Source: DATJZH01 sp035499215
GTDB lineage: Bacteria; Actinomycetota; Actinomycetes; Streptosporangiales; Streptosporangiaceae
NCBI GenBank assembly: GCA_035499215.1
Contig: DATJZH010000266.1
Coordinates: forward strand, 1-17,554
DNA length: 17,554 nucleotides
Reading direction: 5' to 3'
Shown: in pieces, positions 6,440-13,493 of the stretch
How positions within the stretch are numbered: the stretch's first letter is position 1
Layout of the letters: each line of letters opens with the position of its first letter
Made by a program: the position numbers and the translations under genes
The notes under the pieces: model-generated
The model's database searches: none
Told to the model about the DNA's origin: nothing
What the model saw: only the letters and a program-made list of their open reading frames with translations

Positions 6440-6730
6440 TCAACGCAGGTCGGGCCGCAGGATCTTCGTCCGCAGGACCGCCTCGTTGAGGCTCAGCTGG
6501 CGGTCGAGCTCCTTGACGGTGTCCGGCTCGGCTGTCAGGTCGATGACGGTGTAAATGCCCTCGGACTTCTTGTCGATCTCGTAGGCGAGCCGTCGGCGGC
6601 CCCAGACGTCGACCTTGTCCACGGTTCCGCCCGCCGTCGAGACGACCTTCAGGAACTGATCGAGCGACGGCTGGACGGTGCGCTCCTCAAGCGAGGGATC
6701 GAGGATGATCATCATCTCGTAGCGGCGCAT
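6440..6730 (-). CDS. rpsF: 30S ribosomal protein bS6
   Basis: bS6 pairs with bS18 on the 30S platform. The 96-residue product has the full ferredoxin-like fold pattern: MRRYEMMIILDPSLEE, VVSTAGGTVDKVDVWGRRRLAYEI, KKSEGIYTVIDL and LDRQLSLNEAVLRTKILR. I start at the ATG at 6730, which has GAGGAGG eleven bases upstream and gives the standard MRRYE N-terminus. A GTG at 6757 would add nine residues but would read through that ribosome binding site. It is the first gene of the rpsF-ssb-rpsR-rplI operon, whose promoter must lie in 6780-7000. Confidence 0.96.
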   Translation of the reverse strand: MRRYEMMIILDPSLEERTVQPSLDQFLKVVSTAGGTVDKVDVWGRRRLAYEIDKKSEGIYTVIDLTAEPDTVKELDRQLSLNEAVLRTKILRPDLR

Positions 6731-6760
6731 ACGCTCACCTGCCTCCTCTGGACTCACGCG

Positions 6761-6779
6761 GTCACGGTCTCTCCGTGAC
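6761..6779 (-). promoter_or_regulatory. Hairpin in the rpsF leader
   Basis: GTCACGG and CCGTGAC form a perfect 7-bp stem with a 5-base loop, ending 31 bases before the rpsF ATG. In several bacteria the bS6:bS18 complex represses its own operon by binding a hairpin in the rpsF leader, and this stem is in the right place. I cannot confirm the specific bulge sequence of that motif, so autoregulation is an inference. Confidence 0.4.
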
Positions 6780-7003
6780 AGGAGGAACTGCGCGCCGCCA
6801 TCACGGCGGCCAACCGCAGCCGCGCCAGCTTACCAGCAAGCGCCGACGAATCCGGCCGCCGCCAAAACCCCATAGTGCACAACGGGAGCCCCCGCCGCAT
6901 CAGCAGCAAGCCGCACCGGCACCCCGGTACATGCTTCCCTTCCGATGCCAGCGGGAAGAGACTGGAGGCAGGCGACAGCGCCAGCCAGCCGGACGCAACC
7001 GTT
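6780..7003. promoter_or_regulatory. Divergent promoter region between rpsF and the membrane-protein gene
   Basis: No gene is visible in this interval, which separates two divergently transcribed genes. TAAGCT on the minus strand (6832-6827) could be the -10 of rpsF, giving a leader of roughly 90 bases, but no convincing -35 accompanies it. No clear plus-strand promoter was found. Confidence 0.35.
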
Positions 7004-7017
7004 AGGAGGTGGCAGCA

Positions 7018-7326
7018 ATGCCCGAGGCGGTCGGGTCACCTTCCCAGGCACAGCCGCGGCGCATCACGCTGAACAGTGACGGCAGGCGGCATCCCGTGCT
7101 GAACAGCCTGACAGTGTTCACGTTCGTCGGCGGCCTGATCGCGTTCGCGACCGGCCTGATCGTCGCTGACCGCGCCGTAGCCACGATCCTGGGCGCGGTC
7201 GCCTTCGTGGTCGGCCTGTATGCGCAGATGATCTCCGCAACCAGGGAGCAGCGGATCCTGATCATGACCGGGGTTGTCGGCGCGTTCGTCGGAATGGTCC
7301 TCGGCATCGCGCACGGCGGCTACTAA
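7018..7326 (+). CDS. Small three-helix membrane protein
   Basis: The 102-residue protein has a polar N-terminus of about 30 residues. Three hydrophobic segments follow, near 32-50 (SLTVFTFVGGLIAFATGLIV), 54-71 (VATILGAVAFVVGLYAQM) and 80-97 (ILIMTGVVGAFVGMVLGI). A positively charged loop (SATREQR) separates the last two. It has no catalytic motif and I do not recognise the family, so it is a conserved-type hypothetical integral membrane protein. The ATG at 7018 is chosen because AGGAGGT ends seven bases before it. A GTG at 7009 would overlap that site. It is divergent from rpsF, and 133 bases separate it from the next gene. Confidence 0.75.
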   Translation: MPEAVGSPSQAQPRRITLNSDGRRHPVLNSLTVFTFVGGLIAFATGLIVADRAVATILGAVAFVVGLYAQMISATREQRILIMTGVVGAFVGMVLGIAHGGY

Positions 7327-7382
7327 CCCTGCCTGCCGCCCCCAGCGGCGACGCCGGCGCGCCGTCGGCGCCGCCCCGGCGT

Positions 7383-7436
7383 GCCCGTGGACGGCCCGGC
7401 CAGCCGCCGCAGCCCGTGGGCGGCCCGGCCAGCCGC
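7383..7436. repeat. Imperfect 25-bp direct repeat, period 29
   Basis: Copies at 7383-7407 and 7412-7436 share GCCCGTGG, one variable base, then CGGCCCGGCCAGCCGC. They sit in the gap before the endonuclease gene, just upstream of its putative -10. They may be a GC-rich slippage product or binding sites. Confidence 0.5.
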
Positions 7437-7447
7437 GGCGTTCCCGC

Positions 7448-7453
7448 TAGGCT
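7448..7453 (+). promoter_or_regulatory. -10 element for a leaderless endonuclease IV transcript
   Basis: TAGGCT ends seven bases before the ATG at 7460, so transcription would begin at or next to the start codon. No Shine-Dalgarno sequence is needed and only GGGGA is present. Leaderless mRNAs are common in actinobacteria. No matching -35 is evident. Confidence 0.45.
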
Positions 7454-7459
7454 CGGGGA

Positions 7460-8242
7460 ATGATTCGCATCGGTGCCCATCTGCACGACGGTGACCCGCT
7501 GACCGAGGCTCTCGCGATGAGCGCCGACGCGGTGCAGTTCTTTCTCGGCGACCCGCAGGGCTGGAAGGCTCCGACGTTTCCCGGCGAGCCGGCGGAGGTT
7601 CGCGCGGCGTTCGACGCCGCGGGAGTCGACGCCTACATTCATGCGCCCTACGTGATCAACGTTGCCTCGCCCAACAACCGGATCAGGATCCCCAGCCGCA
7701 AGCTCCTCGAGCAGCAGCTGACCGCCGCAGCGTCGATCGGCGCCAAGGGCCTGATTGTGCATGGCGGCCACGTCACGGCCAGGACAGACCCGCAGGAGGG
7801 TTATGACAGCTGGCGGAAGGCCATCGAGCGGATCGACCGGCCGCTGCCCATGCTGATCGAGAACACCGCGGGCGGCGAGGGCGCGATGGCACGCCGCCTC
7901 GACGCCATCGCCAGGCTCTGGGAGGTCGTCATGGAAGCCGCGGGCAGCGGCGGGGAAGTCGGGTTTGTCCTTGACACCTGCCACGCGCACGCTGCGGGCG
8001 AGGACCTGGCCGGCATCGCCGACCGGCTGAAGGCCGTCACCGGGCGGATCGACCTGGTGCACTGCAACAACTCGCGGGACGAGTTCGGCTCGGGCCGCGA
8101 CCGGCACGCGGGCCTTGAGTCCGGTCAGATCGACCCGGACCTCATCGTCGACGTGGTGCGAGCGGCCGGAGCGCCGGTAATCTGCGAGACGCCCGACCCG
8201 GCCGCCGACATCCGCTGGCTCGCCGCCCGGCTCCCGCGCTAG
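7460..8242 (+). CDS. nfo: Endonuclease IV-like (AP endonuclease family 2) protein
   Basis: Endonuclease IV cleaves DNA at abasic sites in base excision repair using a trinuclear zinc centre in a TIM barrel. The 260-residue protein has the family motifs in order: IGAHLHDGDPL (His7), YIHAPYVINVASP (His61), GLIVHGGHV (His101), LIENTAGGEG (Glu134), FVLDTCHAHAAGEDL (Asp172, His175), LVHCNNSRDEFGSGRDRHAG (His201, Asp214, His216) and VICETP (Glu243). All the expected metal ligands therefore appear present. It is somewhat shorter than the E. coli enzyme (285 residues). The paralogue could act on AP sites or be a sugar-isomerase-like relative, but the intact DRH and DTCHA motifs favour the nuclease. 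Its TAG overlaps the ponA stop on the other strand. Confidence 0.88.
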   Translation: MIRIGAHLHDGDPLTEALAMSADAVQFFLGDPQGWKAPTFPGEPAEVRAAFDAAGVDAYIHAPYVINVASPNNRIRIPSRKLLEQQLTAAASIGAKGLIVHGGHVTARTDPQEGYDSWRKAIERIDRPLPMLIENTAGGEGAMARRLDAIARLWEVVMEAAGSGGEVGFVLDTCHAHAAGEDLAGIADRLKAVTGRIDLVHCNNSRDEFGSGRDRHAGLESGQIDPDLIVDVVRAAGAPVICETPDPAADIRWLAARLPR

Positions 8243-10803
8243 CCGCCGGGCCTGCGCGCTGACCCGGCCGGTCCCTCGCCGACGGCCTGACCAGGCACCG
8301 CAGCGCCGACGCCGGCGGTCCCCGCCGCCGGACCCGTCACCGGGGGCGCGGTCGCGCTGGGCGACGGCGAGACCGCGGGCGGCGTCGGCGAGGTGCAGGG
8401 CAGCCGCCCATGGGATGGCCCGCAGGAGGCCCGCGGCGATGGCGCAGGCGACGACGGGAGCGACGGCAATCCACACGGCCGCCGGCCCCGATGCCGGCTG
8501 CCCTGCCTGCAGGCCGGACTGTGGGCGGCCGTCGGACCATGCTTGGGCGCGGGCAGGGCCTTCGCCTGCACCCACCTGGCGAATCCGGTGAAGTCCGGCG
8601 CGGGCAGCTGCTCGATCGGCAGCCGGGAGAGCTCGCTGGTCAGATAGGTACGCCAGATCGTCGCCGGCCAGGCGCCGCCATACCCGCCGGGGCCGTTGAT
8701 GTCAGGCAGCACGTTAAGTGTCTGGCCATTCGGCTTCTGGTTCTGGCTGTTGGTGTACATCCCGACTGCCAGTGAGTACTGCGGGACGGCCCCGATGAAG
8801 AACGCGTCCTGGGCGACATTCGTTGTCCCTGTCTTGGCGATCGTCGGCCGGACGGGATTCAGGACCGCGTTCGGGTATGCGGTGCCGTAGACGGTGTCGA
8901 ACGAGAGGGCGTAGTCAACATCGGCGGCCTGAGCGGGGGTCAGGACCTGACGGTGCGCTACCTTCAGCGGTACTGTGCTGGTGCCCTGGCTGATCTGGGC
9001 GATCACGTGCGGCGTGAAATAAGTACCGTGATCGGCGAGCGTCGCGAACGTTGTCGCCTGCTCCTCGACCGTCAGGGATGCCTGCCCCAGGGCAATGCCG
9101 GACTGGCCGACCATCGCCTGGAGCGAGGAGCCTGCCGGGTACCTGGCCGTGCTGACCCCGAACTTCCTGGCCATGTCGATCACGTTCTGAGTGCCGACCC
9201 GGTGGATGAGATCGCCGTAGGCCGTATTCAGCGACAGGGCGCTGGCCTGTGCCACGCTGACGGGGCCGTTGGACTCGCCGGAGCTCTGGAAGTTGTACCA
9301 GCCATAAGGGGTATTCGGGCAGGTGGTTCCGCTGACTGTGACCGACAGTTTCCGCGGGTAGGCATCGGACGGCGAGCAGATCGACGCGTAGCCGTCGAGC
9401 ACGCTTGTCTGGACGTTCATTCCCTGGCCGACCGCGGCAGCAAGCACATAGGGCTTGAAGGATGATCCGACCTGGTTCCTTGCCGCCAGCGCCGTGTTCC
9501 ACTTGCAGTTGATCCGTGCGCAGTCCCGTGCGCTGTAGCCAGGACCGGCATACATGGCCAGTATCGCCCCGCTCCCCGGCTTCTCCAGCACGGCGCCGAC
9601 GTGCGCATACCAGGGCAGCGCCTGGCCATCGGCCTGCATCAGGTGCTCATCGGCGGCCACCGAACGGTAGAGCGCGTTCATCATGGACTCGGTGAAAGTG
9701 GTAACGATCTTCAGGCCGCTGCCGTCGATCTGCTCGCGCGTGTAGCCGTAGGTATTCTCCAGCTCGTCCTGCACGGCCTGCATGATGTAGCCCCGGTAGC
9801 CGGTCCAGCCGTCGTCGACCGGCCCGGACATGATCCCGGGAAATTTCTGCGCAGCTGCCTGAGCCTGCGTGATGGCGCCGTCCCTGACCATGTTGGCCAG
9901 CACGTAATGCCAGCGCGCGACCAGCGCTGCGTAGCGCCGCCCGGCATGCGGGTCCGGGCTGAGGTAACTCGGCTGGTTGATCATCGCTGCCAGCATGGCG
10001 GACTGCGCCACGCTGAGCTTCAGGGCCGACTTGCTGAAGTAGGTCTGCGCCGCGGCACTGGCACCGTATGCGTCAGACCCGAAGTAGACGGTGTTCAGGT
10101 ACTGGGTCAGGATCCAGTCCTTGGACTCCTGATGCGCGAGCTTGACCGCGACGAAAACTTCCTTGATCTTGCGGCTGACCGTCTGGCGGGTCCCGATGGT
10201 GGCGTAGTAGTTCCGCACGAACTGCTGCGTGATGGTGGACCCGCCCTGGAGGCCGCCGCTTCCGAACACATCCTCGTAGAGAGCACGCGCGGTGCCGGGA
10301 ATCGAAATGCCGCCTTCGGTATAGAAATGCCGGTCCTCTGCGGCGATCACGGCATTCTTCAGCGTTGGCGAGATCTGCGTCGAGGTCAGCAGCTGCCGGT
10401 TCAGGCCGGTGCTGAACGTGCCCACCGGGGTCTTGCCGTTGCTGAAGTAGACCGTCGAGGACTGCGTCAGCGCTGCCTCGGACACATCTGTCGGAATGCC
10501 GGTCTTGCCGTAGGCGTACAGGACGCCCGCCGCGATAAGCGCCACCGTGGCCACGAACGCGCCGGCTAAGACCTCGATCGCTTTCCGCCACGTCCACCGC
10601 CGCCACCAGCTGCCGTGCGGCAGCCGGTTCCGGAAATCCCGGCCGTCGCCTGATGGACCGTTACCGCCAGGGCCGCCACGGTAACCGCCACCCCCCTCAC
10701 GAGCACCTTCGCTACGGCGAGGCACCCGCCGCCCGACATCGGCGCGGGAACGGTCCCGCAGGCTGGCGGCCGCGTACGGCCTGGCATGCTCTGGATTACT
10801 CAC
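8239..10803 (-). CDS. ponA: Bifunctional class A penicillin-binding protein
   Basis: A peptidoglycan glycosyltransferase and DD-transpeptidase anchored in the cytoplasmic membrane. The 854-residue protein has a basic, Gly-rich cytoplasmic tail (1-72) and one transmembrane helix (about 75-97). The GT51 domain carries catalytic Glu156 in EDRHFYTEGG, plus GGSTITQQFVRNYY and KIKE. The transpeptidase domain has SxxK (Ser447, Lys450 in GSSFKP), SLN (524-526) and KTGTT (657-661). After about 755 there is a long tail, first Arg/Cys/His-rich and then Pro/Ser/Thr/Ala-rich. The GTG start at 10803 has GAGG five bases upstream. It follows the DUF5318 gene by 175 bases, the same pair seen around mycobacterial ponA1. 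The early tail looks odd for an exported segment and may hide a frameshift. Confidence 0.93.
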   Translation of the reverse strand: MSNPEHARPYAAASLRDRSRADVGRRVPRRSEGAREGGGGYRGGPGGNGPSGDGRDFRNRLPHGSWWRRWTWRKAIEVLAGAFVATVALIAAGVLYAYGKTGIPTDVSEAALTQSSTVYFSNGKTPVGTFSTGLNRQLLTSTQISPTLKNAVIAAEDRHFYTEGGISIPGTARALYEDVFGSGGLQGGSTITQQFVRNYYATIGTRQTVSRKIKEVFVAVKLAHQESKDWILTQYLNTVYFGSDAYGASAAAQTYFSKSALKLSVAQSAMLAAMINQPSYLSPDPHAGRRYAALVARWHYVLANMVRDGAITQAQAAAQKFPGIMSGPVDDGWTGYRGYIMQAVQDELENTYGYTREQIDGSGLKIVTTFTESMMNALYRSVAADEHLMQADGQALPWYAHVGAVLEKPGSGAILAMYAGPGYSARDCARINCKWNTALAARNQVGSSFKPYVLAAAVGQGMNVQTSVLDGYASICSPSDAYPRKLSVTVSGTTCPNTPYGWYNFQSSGESNGPVSVAQASALSLNTAYGDLIHRVGTQNVIDMARKFGVSTARYPAGSSLQAMVGQSGIALGQASLTVEEQATTFATLADHGTYFTPHVIAQISQGTSTVPLKVAHRQVLTPAQAADVDYALSFDTVYGTAYPNAVLNPVRPTIAKTGTTNVAQDAFFIGAVPQYSLAVGMYTNSQNQKPNGQTLNVLPDINGPGGYGGAWPATIWRTYLTSELSRLPIEQLPAPDFTGFARWVQAKALPAPKHGPTAAHSPACRQGSRHRGRRPCGLPSLPSSPAPSPRASCGPSHGRLPCTSPTPPAVSPSPSATAPPVTGPAAGTAGVGAAVPGQAVGEGPAGSARRPGG

Positions 10804-10978
10804 GCGTCCTCGCTGGTCGGGGATCAGGCGGTCGCGAGCGAGCGGGCAGTCCGCCCAGGCTCAGGCTGCCCACGTTACCCGGAAGTACCTACCGTCCCGG
10901 CAGGTTCATGAGTTACACCCAGCAGGCATGGCGCCGGGACCAGCGCAAGCCCGTTGGCAGGCGAGCCGCCCGACTCGC
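10804..10978 (-). promoter_or_regulatory. ponA upstream region
   Basis: A gap of 175 bases between the DUF5318 stop and the ponA start. No gene is visible on either strand. It has room for a ponA promoter, but I could not choose convincing -35 and -10 elements. Confidence 0.3.
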
Positions 10979-11377
10979 CTACTCTCCGGCCCTCGCCCGC
11001 CGGGTCCGGCGGGTCGGCGTCTCGCCCGTGCCGAGGACGTAGGACGACGCAAGGTGATTCCAGGCACAACTCTGACAGACCTCGACCACGTAGACCTGGA
11101 ACTCGGTATATTCGCTGGCCATTTCGTCCAGTTCTGAGCCCTGCTTTACCCGCCCTTCGTAGCGGCCGAGCTCGTCGCCGTACACGTAGGTCACGTGTGT
11201 GAGCTTCGCCTTCCGGCAGATCGGGCAGCTGGTGTCCGTCGGCTCGCCATGGAACTTGGCAGCCCGGAGCAGGTATGGGTGGGCGTCGCAGACGTCGGTC
11301 AGCGTCGTGCGGCCAGCGAACACCGACGCAAGCGTTGCCCGCCGCGCCAGTCCGTAGTCCACCACCGATCGCCTCAT
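10979..11377 (-). CDS. DUF5318 family zinc-ribbon-like protein
   Basis: The 132-residue product matches the actinobacterial DUF5318 pattern: an N-terminal MRRSVVDYGLARRATLASVF, then DVCDAHPYLLRAAKFHGEPT, a first CPIC (51-54), THVTYVYGDELG, and a second CQSC (101-104) followed by WNHL. The two CxxC pairs suggest a structural zinc site. The molecular function is unknown. The family characteristically sits beside ponA, as here, which hints at a role in wall synthesis or its control. I start at the ATG at 11377. The frame runs open to 11515, but the extra part crosses the PadR-side palindrome and has no similarity. TAACCT ends eight bases before this ATG, so the mRNA is probably leaderless. Confidence 0.85.
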   Translation of the reverse strand: MRRSVVDYGLARRATLASVFAGRTTLTDVCDAHPYLLRAAKFHGEPTDTSCPICRKAKLTHVTYVYGDELGRYEGRVKQGSELDEMASEYTEFQVYVVEVCQSCAWNHLASSYVLGTGETPTRRTRRARAGE

Positions 11378-11384
11378 GCCCGAC

Positions 11385-11390
11385 AGGTTA
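11385..11390 (-). promoter_or_regulatory. -10 element for leaderless DUF5318 transcript
   Basis: TAACCT on the minus strand ends eight bases before the ATG, and there is no Shine-Dalgarno sequence. This places transcription initiation at the start codon and supports the short start over the longer open frame. Confidence 0.45.
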
Positions 11391-11492
11391 CGACGGAACC
11401 GCGCGCAGGCCGAGTCCTGGTCGTGATCAGGGCATACGCGCGAGCTGCCCCGGCGTGGCGGAGTTGCGCCGCGCCAGGGCAGCGCATATCTT

Positions 11493-11519
11493 GTCGATGT
11501 ATCGACTCGATACATCGAC
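11493..11519. promoter_or_regulatory. 27-bp perfect palindrome, probable PadR operator
   Basis: Arms GTCGATGTATCGA (11493-11505) and TCGATACATCGAC (11507-11519) are perfect complements around a single C. They include the ATGT...ACAT ends recognised by several PadR-family repressors, though the spacing here (11) is longer than the 8 bases of the classic PadR site. It lies 71 bases before the PadR gene and 116 bases before the divergent DUF5318 gene, so autorepression and control of ino1 are the simplest reading. Confidence 0.65.
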
Positions 11520-11589
11520 TTGAGACAGTGGGAATCCTGGTTCGCCGTGACCGGCTGGTAGCCGCGACAGGACGGAGGTGCGAGCAGAC

Positions 11590-12204
11590 GTGAGCAGCCA
11601 GCGCTCGGGTGTGCTCGAACTCGCCGTCCTCGGACTGCTGCACGAGACTCCGATGCACGGTTATGAGCTCCGCAAGCGGCTTAACTCGCTGCTGGGAGCC
11701 TTTCGCGCCTTCGGCTACGGGTCGCTGTACCCGTGCCTGAAGGAACTGCTGGCACGCGGCCTGATCGCCGACGACACCCCGCCGGCGGCCGCGAAGCCGC
11801 TCGCCGGGCGCCGGTCGAAGATCGTATACCGGCTGACTGCGGACGGCAAGGAGAGACTGCAGGACCTGCTGTCCCAGACCGGGCCGGCGGCATGGGAAGA
11901 CGACGGGTTCGGCGTGCGCTTCGCGTTCTTCGGCCAGACCAGGGCGGACATCAGGCTGCGGATTCTGGAGGGACGGCGCAGCAGGCTCGAGGAGCGGGTT
12001 GAGGCCTTCCGGGCCGGGCTGGCCCGGACTCGCGAGCGCGTGGACAGCTACACCCTCGAGCTGCAGCGGCACGGCCTTGAGTCCGTCGAGCGTGAAGTCC
12101 GCTGGCTCAACGAGCTGATCGCCTCGGAACGGCTGTCGGGCCCTGAGCCCGACGGCAGTGCAGGGGACCACACAGAAGGCGGCGCGGCAGGGACGGCAGG
12201 CTAG
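11590..12204 (+). CDS. PadR family transcriptional regulator
   Basis: A winged-helix repressor of the PadR family. The 204-residue protein starts VSSQRSGVLELAVLGLLHETPMHGYELRKRL, the standard PadR N-terminus, followed by RAFGYGSLYPCLKELLARGLI (recognition helix) and the wing SKIVYRLTADGKERL. The second half is a charged helical region (about 115-185) suited to dimerisation, with a disordered acidic/Gly-rich end. I start at the GTG at 11590, with GGAGG eleven bases upstream. A GTG at 11578 overlaps that ribosome binding site. It is followed after 43 bases by ino1, an arrangement also found in Streptomyces and Mycobacterium, so it probably controls ino1 and itself through the upstream palindrome. 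The effector is unknown. Confidence 0.9.
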   Translation: MSSQRSGVLELAVLGLLHETPMHGYELRKRLNSLLGAFRAFGYGSLYPCLKELLARGLIADDTPPAAAKPLAGRRSKIVYRLTADGKERLQDLLSQTGPAAWEDDGFGVRFAFFGQTRADIRLRILEGRRSRLEERVEAFRAGLARTRERVDSYTLELQRHGLESVEREVRWLNELIASERLSGPEPDGSAGDHTEGGAAGTAG

Positions 12205-12247
12205 GCCGGCAGCCTGCCGCGCGGCAGAAGATAAGGAGCAAATCCTC

Positions 12248-13327
12248 ATGGGTTCGGTACGGGTAGCCATCGTGGGCCTCGGGAACTGCGCCAGTTCCCT
12301 GGTCCAGGGAGTGGAGTACTACAAAGACGCCGATCCGGCCGGCCGGGTGCCGGGCCTGATGCACGTCCAGTTCGGCCCCTACCATGTCCGGGATATCGAG
12401 TTCGTCGCCGCGTTCGACGTGGACGCCAAGAAGGTCGGGCGGGACATCGCCGAGGCGATCGTCGCGAGCGAGAACAACACCATCAAGATTTGCGACGTGC
12501 CGCCGACCGGCGTAACCGTGCAGCGCGGTCCCACTCTGGACGGGCTCGGCGAGTTCTACCGGGAGATCATCACCGAATCTGACGAGCTGCCGGTCGACGT
12601 TGTGGCAGCGCTCAAGGAGGCACGGGCGGATGTGCTCGTCTCCTATCTTCCCGTCGGCTCGGAGGAGGCGGACCGCTTTTACGCACAGTGCGCCATCGAC
12701 GCCAGGGTGGCCTTCGTCAACGCATTGCCCGTGTTCATCGCCTCCGACCCGGAATGGGCGCGCAAGTTCGCCGATGCGGGCGTCCCGATTGTCGGTGACG
12801 ACATCAAGTCGCAGGTCGGCGCCACGATCACGCATCGCGTGCTGGCCAAGCTGTTTGAGGACCGCGGGGTTGAGCTGCTGCGCACCTACCAGCTGAATTT
12901 CGGCGGGAACATGGATTTCATGAACATGCTGGAGCGCCAGCGGCTGCAGTCCAAGAAGATCTCCAAGACCCAGTCGGTAACCTCCCAGATCCCGCACGAG
13001 ATGGAGAAGGCGTCCGTGCACATCGGGCCATCCGACCACGTGCCCTGGCTGGATGACCGGAAATGGGCGTACGTGCGGCTTGAGGGCCGATCATTTGGTG
13101 ATGTCCCGCTGAGCATGGAGTACAAGCTCGAGGTCTGGGACTCGCCGAACTCAGCCGGGGTGATCATCGACGCCGTCCGGGCCGCCAAGATCGCCAAGGA
13201 CCGCGGCATCGGCGGACCAGTCGTCTCGGCGTCCTCCTACTTCATGAAATCGCCGCCCGAGCAGTACAGCGACGAGGTGGCCCGGCAGAGCGTGGAGAAC
13301 TTCATCAGCGGCGAGGGCGACCGCTGA
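12248..13327 (+). CDS. ino1: Inositol-3-phosphate synthase
   Basis: Converts glucose 6-phosphate to 1L-myo-inositol 1-phosphate using bound NAD, the entry to phosphatidylinositol, mycothiol and related compounds in actinobacteria. The 359-residue protein has the NAD-binding loop VAIVGLGNCASSLVQG (6-21), VSYLPVGSEEADRFYA, the catalytic stretch GDDIKSQVGATITHR (183-197), LNFGGNMDFMNM (216-227) and SKKISKTQSV (235-244), all intact and of normal length for the short actinobacterial form. The ATG at 12248 follows AAGGAG at ideal spacing. A frame open back to 12158 overlaps the PadR end and is rejected. It is co-transcribed with the PadR gene and ends next to a hairpin. Confidence 0.96.
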   Translation: MGSVRVAIVGLGNCASSLVQGVEYYKDADPAGRVPGLMHVQFGPYHVRDIEFVAAFDVDAKKVGRDIAEAIVASENNTIKICDVPPTGVTVQRGPTLDGLGEFYREIITESDELPVDVVAALKEARADVLVSYLPVGSEEADRFYAQCAIDARVAFVNALPVFIASDPEWARKFADAGVPIVGDDIKSQVGATITHRVLAKLFEDRGVELLRTYQLNFGGNMDFMNMLERQRLQSKKISKTQSVTSQIPHEMEKASVHIGPSDHVPWLDDRKWAYVRLEGRSFGDVPLSMEYKLEVWDSPNSAGVIIDAVRAAKIAKDRGIGGPVVSASSYFMKSPPEQYSDEVARQSVENFISGEGDR

Positions 13328-13347
13328 CCGCACCCGGCCGGGTGCGG
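13328..13347 (+). terminator. GC hairpin directly after ino1
   Basis: A 20-bp perfect palindrome with 10-base arms (CCGCACCCGG and its complement) starts at the base after the ino1 TGA. In RNA it would fold with the central GGCC as loop. There is no T-run, so it is either a factor-assisted terminator or a 3'-end stabiliser. Confidence 0.5.
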
Positions 13348-13411
13348 GGCGGCCGGGTGCGGGGCGGCCGGGTGCGAGGCGGCCGGGTGCGAGGCGGCCG
13401 GGTGCGGGGCG
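13337..13411. repeat. Five tandem 15-bp repeats
   Basis: Units of GCCGGGTGCGGGGCG begin at 13337, 13352, 13367, 13382 and 13397. Units 3 and 4 share a G-to-A change at the eleventh base and the others are identical. The first unit overlaps the right arm of the hairpin after ino1. The array fills half of the gap before the MFS gene and is likely variable in copy number between strains. Confidence 0.9.
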
Positions 13412-13481
13412 GGACCGCCCGGCCCGCTGCCTGCGCTGGCCAGCGTCCTGACAGCCGGCATCGCCGACCGCAACCAGGCCC

Positions 13482-13487
13482 TACGCT
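13482..13487 (+). promoter_or_regulatory. -10 element for a leaderless MFS transcript
   Basis: TACGCT ends seven bases before the GTG at 13494, with no Shine-Dalgarno sequence between. It has the same geometry as the endonuclease gene at 7460. No -35 at normal spacing was found. Confidence 0.4.
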
Positions 13488-13493
13488 GGTAGC

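Noticed and set aside
7340..7375. Terminator after the small membrane-protein gene
   Set aside because: GC-rich complementarity is imperfect and no T-run follows, so it is not distinguishable from background.
7262..8575. 437-codon minus-strand open frame
   Set aside because: Covers the endonuclease gene in antisense and part of the ponA tail. The endonuclease motifs fix the true strand.
9601..10569. 322-codon plus-strand open frame
   Set aside because: Antisense to ponA, whose GT51 and transpeptidase motifs are complete.
11374..12270. 298-codon minus-strand open frame
   Set aside because: Antisense to the PadR gene and across the palindrome, with no domain.
13337..13411. CRISPR array
   Set aside because: Units of 15 bp are contiguous, with no spacers and no cas genes.
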